A stretch of DNA of 64,000 nt from JOPF133 sp052144935 (GTDB taxonomy: Bacteria; Acidobacteriota; Terriglobia; Bryobacterales; Bryobacteraceae): positions 1 through 64,000 of the forward strand of contig JBKQPR010000344.1 of assembly GCA_052144935.1 (NCBI GenBank). The letters run 5' to 3'. The notes under the pieces were generated by a model. It saw only the letters and a program-made list of their open reading frames with translations. It was not told where the DNA came from and made no database searches. Positions 59,649-64,000 of the stretch are shown here, in pieces. How positions within the stretch are numbered: position 1 is the first letter of the stretch; every line of letters starts with the position of its first letter. Made by a program: the position numbers and the translations under genes.

Positions 59649-59903
59649 ATGAAACGCCAACTACTACGATTTGCTCCGTGGGTTGTCCTGATGGTGATGG
59701 GACTGATCGGAACCTCGCGGCCCGCCAACACCGAGCCGCAAGAACGCCATCCGCGGATCCGCGCCGCCGTGGAGGCGCTCCGCGACGCCAACGAATACCT
59801 GCGGGCTGCCCCCCACGATTTCTGCGGCCATAAAGTGGAAGCCATGCGCGCCACCGACGTCGCCCTCCGGCAGCTTGAATTGGCGCGGCAGTGCGAGAGG
59901 TAG
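59649..59903 (+). CDS. Small exported helical protein
   Basis: An 84-aa protein with signal peptide FAPWVVLMVMGLIGTSRPAN. The mature part HPRIRAAVEALRDANEYLRAAPHDFCGHKVEAMRATDVALRQLE matches a group of small acidobacterial exported proteins (HP.I..A...L..A...L..A.HDFGGH) (pattern split: HPRIRAAVEALRDANEYL, then APHDFCGHKVEAM). GAGGAGGGACC before the ATG is a good ribosome-binding site. Function unknown; a two-helix hairpin is likely. Confidence 0.75.
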   Translation: MKRQLLRFAPWVVLMVMGLIGTSRPANTEPQERHPRIRAAVEALRDANEYLRAAPHDFCGHKVEAMRATDVALRQLELARQCER

Positions 59904-59920
59904 CAGGCCAGCCGCTTGCT

Positions 59921-59970
59921 CACGGCCGCGCCTCGCAGGCGTTTTCAGAGCCGCGAGCGTGAGGGGGTAC
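59921..59970. repeat. REP-like inverted pair
   Basis: CCGCTTGCTCACGGCCGCG on the left and GAGCCGCGAGCGTGAGGGGG on the right pair across a CCTCGCAGGCG spacer. It matches the palindromes at 21002 and 62390. It lies in the 342-bp gene-free gap that also holds the hairpin and structured repeat below. Confidence 0.7.
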
Positions 59971-60054
59971 GCGACATAGAAGTGGTGCATCAGGCGCGGC
60001 CGTGCCCCCCCGGTAGTCCTCGAACTTGCCGCTGAGGCGGCCACAGCCAAGAGC

Positions 60055-60073
60055 GGTGCTGAAGCACCGTTTT
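60055..60073 (+). terminator. Short hairpin with T-run
   Basis: GGTGCT-GA-AGCACC followed by GTTTT. It lies about 150 bases after the small exported gene and just before the structured repeat. A weak intrinsic terminator is possible; the loop of two bases is tight. Confidence 0.4.
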
Positions 60074-60090
60074 CACCCCGTGAATTATTG

Positions 60091-60183
60091 ATTCTTGGTA
60101 AAAGCACCCGGTACTTTAAGTACCGGTTTTTCCGCCGATGCTTCGCACCCGTGGGCCGATGGTCTGCCCCACGGGTGGTCTCC
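60091..60183 (+). repeat. ~93-bp structured dispersed repeat, copy B
   Basis: Aligns with the reverse complement of 10130-10220. This copy contains CCGGTACTT-T-AAGTACCGG, an almost perfect 19-base palindrome, and a second hairpin GTGGG...CCCAC (60151-60172). The interior blocks GTACCGGTTTTTCCGCCGAT and ATTCTTGGTAAAA are shared. It lies beyond the 3' end of the response-regulator gene. Confidence 0.7.
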
Positions 60184-60245
60184 GAATGGCCAATCTCCAG
60201 GGCAGGCTAAAGCATGCACAGTTTTCAGGGAGCGGTTGGCGCCCC

Positions 60246-60893
60246 TCAACTGATCACGCCCTTGCGAATTGCGTAGAGGATCAGCTCCGCGCCGCTGTGC
60301 AGGTTCAACTTCTGCAAGATGTTGCTCCGGTGCGTCTCCACCGTGTAGAGGCTCAGGTTCAAAATCCCCGCGGCCTCTTTGTTGCTCTTGCCCTCGGCCA
60401 GGAGTTGAAGCACCTCCCGCTCGCGCGTGGTCAGCAGCTCGTAGCTGTCCTCCACCTGGCGCTCGCGCATCTGGCGCATATAGTCTTCGACCAGCATCTT
60501 GCTGATCGCTGGACTGAAAAAAGCCTTGCCTTCGCTGACGGCTTCCACTGCGTGGATGAGGTCGTATTCCGCGGAATCCTTCAGCAGGTAGGCGCGCGCG
60601 CCGGCCTTGAGGGCTCGCAGCACGTAGCCTTCGTCGGAGTGCATGCTCAGGATCACGATCGCGGTCTTAGGCAGCTTGGCGGCGATCTGGCGCGCGGCTT
60701 CGATGCCATTGAGGATCGGCATGGCAATGTCCAGCACCGCTACATCGGGGTGGTAGCGCTCTGCCAGGGCCACCGCTTCGCGCCCATCGGCGGCATCGGC
60801 GATCACCTGGAATCCAGGGTGGCCTTCGAGCAGCAGGCGCAGGCCTTTCCGCACCACGGTATGGTCGTCGGCCAATAGGATTTGGATGGTCAT
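60246..60893 (-). CDS. NarL/FixJ-type response regulator
   Basis: A 215-aa regulator. The receiver domain has acidic pocket residues at 9-10, the phospho-acceptor Asp55 in VAVLDIAMP, a Thr/Ser switch in ILSMHS and Lys in YLLKDS. The LuxR-type helix-turn-helix (ELLTTREREVLQLLAEGKSN, then LSLYTVETHRSNILQKL) ends the protein. The ATG at 60893 overlaps the stop of the histidine kinase by 4 bases, so the two form one operon. A much longer open frame that continues through the kinase gene in another phase is an artefact. Confidence 0.95.
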   Translation of the reverse strand: MTIQILLADDHTVVRKGLRLLLEGHPGFQVIADAADGREAVALAERYHPDVAVLDIAMPILNGIEAARQIAAKLPKTAIVILSMHSDEGYVLRALKAGARAYLLKDSAEYDLIHAVEAVSEGKAFFSPAISKMLVEDYMRQMRERQVEDSYELLTTREREVLQLLAEGKSNKEAAGILNLSLYTVETHRSNILQKLNLHSGAELILYAIRKGVIS

Positions 60894-62305
60894 GCGGACT
60901 CCCTCGGGGTGCCCGCTGGAGCGTCCCTTGGGGCGCCCACTGGGCCCGCCACGGCCGTCTCGGGCAACGGCAGCTCGATGCGCAGCGCGGTTCCCTGTCC
61001 GGGGTGCGAATCCACCGCGAAGGCCCCGCCCAGGTGCGTCACGCGCTCCTCCATCCCCAGTAGGCCCATGCCTCGTTGCCGGCGCGGGTGGAAGCCGCGG
61101 CCATCGTCCTCGATGGTGAGCCGGAGCCGGCCGCGCTCCTGCCGCACGGCGATGCTGGCGTTGCGCGCGCCCGCATGTTGCACGACGTTGTGCAGGGCCT
61201 CCTGCACCACGCGGTAGACGCACGTCTTGTGTTCTTCCGGGAGATTCTCGGAGACGTCTTCGGCCACCACCTTCACCCAAATGCCGCCGCGCTTGGAAAC
61301 CTCGCGGGCCTGCCATTCGAGCGCCGGCACCAGGCCGAGATCGTCGAGCATGGAGGGCCGCAGCAGCAGCGCCATGTTGCGGACCACGCGGAGCGAGCCT
61401 TCCACCAGGCGCTTGATCTCGCCCGCTTTGCCGGCCGCCTGCGGGTCGGCGGCGCGGATCAGCGTGGAGAGATTCGCCAGTTCCACCAGCACGCCGGTGA
61501 GGGACTGGCCCACCTCGTCGTGCAGCTCGCGGGAAATGGCGCGGCGCTCGTTCTCCTGCGCCTCCACCAGACGGGCCGAGAGCCGCTTCAACTCGGTGCG
61601 GGCGCCGGAGATCTCCCGAAAGTGCCGTTCGGAGCGGCTTTCCAGCTTGAGAATCCTGTAGATGGTAAAGGAGGCCAGCAGCAGGCCCAGCCCGATGGTG
61701 AGGCCGATGGTGACCATCAACCGCCGCCGCGCCTGCAAAAACGTGGCCTCCACTTTTTGTTTGCCGGTGTTCATCTGGCTTTCGTTGATCGCGCCGATCT
61801 GGTCGGCGATGGCCAGCATCGACTGGCGGCGCCGGAACACCTCGTCGCGCAGGAAAAAGTAGCCGTTGCGGCGGCGCTCCTCGGGGGTCCACTGGAAGAC
61901 CGGATCGAGGACCGTCCAGTATTCGGCCAGCTCGCGCGTGAGCACGTCGAAGGGGCGGACTTCGGGGCCGCTCAGGAAGGCGCGGTATTGAGCCAGGGCC
62001 GCGTCCATGTCGCGGCGGCTTTCGGCCAGGCTGTAGCGGTGGCCCTCGGCCTTGCCGGACTCGGGTTCCAGCAGGTAATCCCGTACGTACGTCCCGGACG
62101 CGTAGACGTCGCCGCGGATGCGCTCCAGGACGCGCGTGCGGAGCAGGAAATCTTCGCGGATGGCGTCGTTGGCGCTTTGGATCTGGCCCAGAGCCCGGAT
62201 GCCGTCGATGCCGGCGAAGGTCAGCAGCAGCAGCAGGCCGCCGAAACCGAGCACCAGCAACAGCCGGCTGCCGGCAACCAGGGGGAGAGCGCGACGCGGA
62301 GACAT
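60890..62305 (-). CDS. NarX/DesK-type sensor histidine kinase (HisKA_3)
   Basis: A 471-aa kinase. Transmembrane helices at about 12-32 and 196-217 bracket a ~160-residue helical sensor domain of four-helix-bundle/CHASE3 type. The HisKA_3 phospho-acceptor is His262 in ERRAISRELHDEVGQSLT. The HATPase region has VVQEALHNVVQHAGA (N box), IEDDGRGF (G1) and GMGLLGMEERV (G2). It pairs with the overlapping NarL-type regulator. The signal sensed cannot be inferred. Confidence 0.94.
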   Translation of the reverse strand: MSPRRALPLVAGSRLLLVLGFGGLLLLLTFAGIDGIRALGQIQSANDAIREDFLLRTRVLERIRGDVYASGTYVRDYLLEPESGKAEGHRYSLAESRRDMDAALAQYRAFLSGPEVRPFDVLTRELAEYWTVLDPVFQWTPEERRRNGYFFLRDEVFRRRQSMLAIADQIGAINESQMNTGKQKVEATFLQARRRLMVTIGLTIGLGLLLASFTIYRILKLESRSERHFREISGARTELKRLSARLVEAQENERRAISRELHDEVGQSLTGVLVELANLSTLIRAADPQAAGKAGEIKRLVEGSLRVVRNMALLLRPSMLDDLGLVPALEWQAREVSKRGGIWVKVVAEDVSENLPEEHKTCVYRVVQEALHNVVQHAGARNASIAVRQERGRLRLTIEDDGRGFHPRRQRGMGLLGMEERVTHLGGAFAVDSHPGQGTALRIELPLPETAVAGPVGAPRDAPAGTPRESA

Positions 62306-62350
62306 TCAGATTCTATGCTAGTACCTGCGCGCGGGGCAGTAGCGGCCGGC

Positions 62351-62498
62351 GGCTAGGTCTCCGGCCGTGTGATTCGGTGCGATTCCGAAACCGCCCGCTG
62401 ACGGGGCGCCTTCCGGGCCCGGCCCTGTTTCGAGCCACGACCGTAAGGGAGTGGTTCTCGCCCCAAAAAACCCAACATCTGCGGCCGGAGACCTAGCC
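62351..62498. mobile_element. MITE-like element with 17-bp inverted ends enclosing a REP-like palindrome
   Basis: GGCTAGGTCTCCGGCCG (62351-62367) and CGGCCGGAGACCTAGCC (62482-62498) are perfect inverted repeats 114 bp apart. Between them, CCGCCCGCTGACGGGGCGCC and GAGCCACGACCGTAAGGGAG (62390-62455) form the REP-like pair found elsewhere. No coding capacity. It lies between the histidine kinase start and the PQQ-propeller gene end. Confidence 0.7.
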
Positions 62499-62537
62499 TT
62501 CTGGCCGCCTGCCGGTACCGCAGTTCAACCGCCAACC

Positions 62538-64000
62538 TTATGGCGCGATCCCGAACGCCAGCAGCACATTCCCGGACATCCCTTGGGCGTACCCCGAGGT
62601 GGTGTAGAGCATGCCGTCCACAATGGTGGGGCCGGTGGCGCTGAACGACCCGCCCTTGGCCGGAATCCCGTTGACGGTGGTGAAGTTTCGAGCGGCGTCG
62701 TAGTCCCAAACGATCCTGCCATCGGCCGTCCGGTAAGCGCGAATGTGCCCATCCATCGACGCGGAAAAGACCATCCCCGGAATGGCGCTGGGCGGGGCCA
62801 TCTGGGCCGTGGCGCAGCCGCGTTGCCCCAGACAGGACGGTTTCGGCGGCGGGGTGTGCCACAAGACTTTACCGCTGGCCGCATCCAGCGCGAAGAGTCC
62901 ACCGCCCGCCGCCGGATCGGCGCGATTCAGATCGGACAGCGGCGCAAAGACCGTGCGTTCCTGCGCCGCCATACCCCACAGAATCCCCCCCAGCTTGCCG
63001 CCTTTTCCGATGCGCGTTTGCCATACGATCTCGCCGTGGCGGTCGGGATCGAACCCGTAGACGACGCCTGCCTTCTGTCCGGCCACCAGCATATCGCGGC
63101 CGTTTTCCAGAGGCACAAGAATCGCCGACGAGCCGAAATCCACATCGTCTCCCGGATTGTCCGGGCAGTTGCCGCCGTTGTCCGGCCGTCCGCAGTCCCA
63201 GTTGAACATATCGGACATGGCCTGTTTCGACCAGCGGATGTCGCCGGTCTTCAGGTCCATGGCAATCAGGGCGTCGGCTGTCTTGATCTCCGGCGCCGAG
63301 TATCCGTTCCCGGTCATCGCGTACAGCAGGCCCCGCTTCACATCGATCGTCGGAGACGACCAGATGGTGGCGCCGGACGGACCGTAGAACTGGACCCCGC
63401 TTTTGCTGATCTTCGTCGGCTTGGGTTCCGGCACTGTATAGCTGCGCCAGATCTCGCGGCCGTCGCCGGCATCCACCGCGACCACGTTCCCGCGGAACCT
63501 GCAGCAGTTGTACAGAGGAACGGCGCCCGCGTTTTCTTCCTGTGACGCAATCGGCACATAGAGCCGGCCATCGTGCAGCTTGGCGGTTCCCGTAATCCGC
63601 GTGTACGGCTGATCGTCGAGCTTCTTCTGCCAGATCGGCCGGCCCGTTTCGGCGTCCAGCGCGTAGAAATTCGATTCCAGATCCCCCACGTACGCACGGG
63701 GTCCCGGACCGATCGCCACGGCGGCTCGGACCAGTGCCTTGGCTTGATACCTCCAGTAGATGCAGCCTGACCGGGCATCGAGCGCATAGATTGTGCCGTC
63801 GTTGCTGCCGATGAAGATGCGGCCGCCCCACACGGTCGGCTGCGAATAGGCGGACGTGCCGTTCGGCATGCCAAAGGCCCACTTCAGTTTGAGCGAGGGG
63901 ACCTGTTCCGCGCCCATGCCCGCGGCCGTGGCGGCCTGGAAGCGTGTGTTCCAATCGTCCACGCCCCACCCGTTCCACGCCAGGGCCGTTTTCGCCGGCC
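62538..64000 (-). CDS. PQQ-type beta-propeller dehydrogenase (polyvinyl-alcohol-dehydrogenase-like), 5' end outside window
   Basis: A quinoprotein with at least 474 residues visible. Tryptophan-docking propeller repeats are seen as YALDARSGCIYWRY, YALDAETGRPIWQKK, VVAVDAGDGREIWRSY, IAMDLKTGDIRWSKQ and LFALDAASGKVLWHT. A CC pair (YNCCRFRG) and the GPSGATIWSSPTIDV block match PVADH-type enzymes. GTG 63960-63962 is not the true start: the frame continues to the window edge as ALAWNGWGVDDWNTRFQ, also typical. Probably periplasmic; the substrate is likely an alcohol. Confidence 0.87.
   Translation of the reverse strand, partial: PAKTALAWNGWGVDDWNTRFQAATAAGMGAEQVPSLKLKWAFGMPNGTSAYSQPTVWGGRIFIGSNDGTIYALDARSGCIYWRYQAKALVRAAVAIGPGPRAYVGDLESNFYALDAETGRPIWQKKLDDQPYTRITGTAKLHDGRLYVPIASQEENAGAVPLYNCCRFRGNVVAVDAGDGREIWRSYTVPEPKPTKISKSGVQFYGPSGATIWSSPTIDVKRGLLYAMTGNGYSAPEIKTADALIAMDLKTGDIRWSKQAMSDMFNWDCGRPDNGGNCPDNPGDDVDFGSSAILVPLENGRDMLVAGQKAGVVYGFDPDRHGEIVWQTRIGKGGKLGGILWGMAAQERTVFAPLSDLNRADPAAGGGLFALDAASGKVLWHTPPPKPSCLGQRGCATAQMAPPSAIPGMVFSASMDGHIRAYRTADGRIVWDYDAARNFTTVNGIPAKGGSFSATGPTIVDGMLYTTSGYAQGMSGNVLLAFGIAP

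Noticed and set aside
60246..61892. 548-codon minus-strand frame covering the response regulator and part of the kinase
   Set aside because: Only its last 215 codons are the response regulator. The rest is the kinase gene read out of phase.
1..64000. tRNA, rRNA, riboswitch or prophage regions
   Set aside because: I saw no tRNA-like T-arm plus acceptor pairing, no rRNA-like stretch, no riboswitch I could recognise, and no phage structural genes.

Overview
The window looks like a chromosomal segment of an Acidobacteriota bacterium of the Bryobacterales/Solibacter type. The reasons are high GC, a TIGR03435-type protein (10348-11418), a TIGR03436-type VWFA protein (53962-54960), a DUF4185 protein ending in a TIGR03437-type soil-bacterial domain (34607-36646), many exported glycoside hydrolases, and dense dispersed palindromic repeats. 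Assignment is by recognition of families only; no search was run.

Layout. 1-8.7 kb is the division and cell-wall cluster murD-ftsW-murG-murC-ftsQ-ftsA-ftsZ, all on the + strand. 8.8-13.2 kb holds an RND/HlyD adaptor, a 5'-truncated TIGR03435 protein and an MFS transporter. 13.4-14.7 kb is a decayed accessory patch (hicB, frameshifted hicA, DUF4338/DruA-like fragment). 14.7-20.4 kb carries a GH3 glucosidase, an ankyrin pseudogene, an exported esterase-like hydrolase, a VOC protein and an enolase-superfamily enzyme. 20.5-22.9 kb has a P-loop kinase, a histone-H1-like protein, a methyltransferase and a YIP1 protein. 23.3-28.0 kb is the most unusual cassette: a dynamin-like GTPase, a probable PH-like protein, a HEAT-like protein and a convergent AAA ATPase. 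28-33.8 kb has UspA, exported YqgE, LarB, an oxidoreductase/cupin pair, a DUF3592-like protein and an APC permease. 33.8-41.3 kb mixes exported enzymes with wreckage: kinase and S24 fragments, a vapC split by a MITE-like insertion, and an IS21 istA remnant.

41.3-43.8 kb is a compact argC-argB-argA(short) operon with a palindrome over its probable transcription start. It is followed by a molybdopterin-binding protein and a strong terminator. 45-50 kb has a HAD phosphatase, a ~70-bp tandem array and two overlapping tolC paralogues. 50.2-52.8 kb has a decayed DUF433/DUF5615 toxin-antitoxin pair, a GH29 fucosidase and an IS630/group II intron chimera. 52.9-57.8 kb has an inositol-phosphatase-family gene, an Hfq-like gene with no usual start codon, the VWFA protein, a MoaD-MoaE fusion, a DUF4159 protein and a two-gene nucleotidyltransferase module. 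57.8-64 kb has a GH79-like hydrolase, a small exported protein, a NarL-type two-component system and a PQQ-propeller dehydrogenase running off the edge.

Two themes recur. At least four families of dispersed structured repeats sit between genes and in places supply 5' coding sequence. Toxin-antitoxin modules and mobile elements are almost all dead, often by single-base indels that can be read directly.
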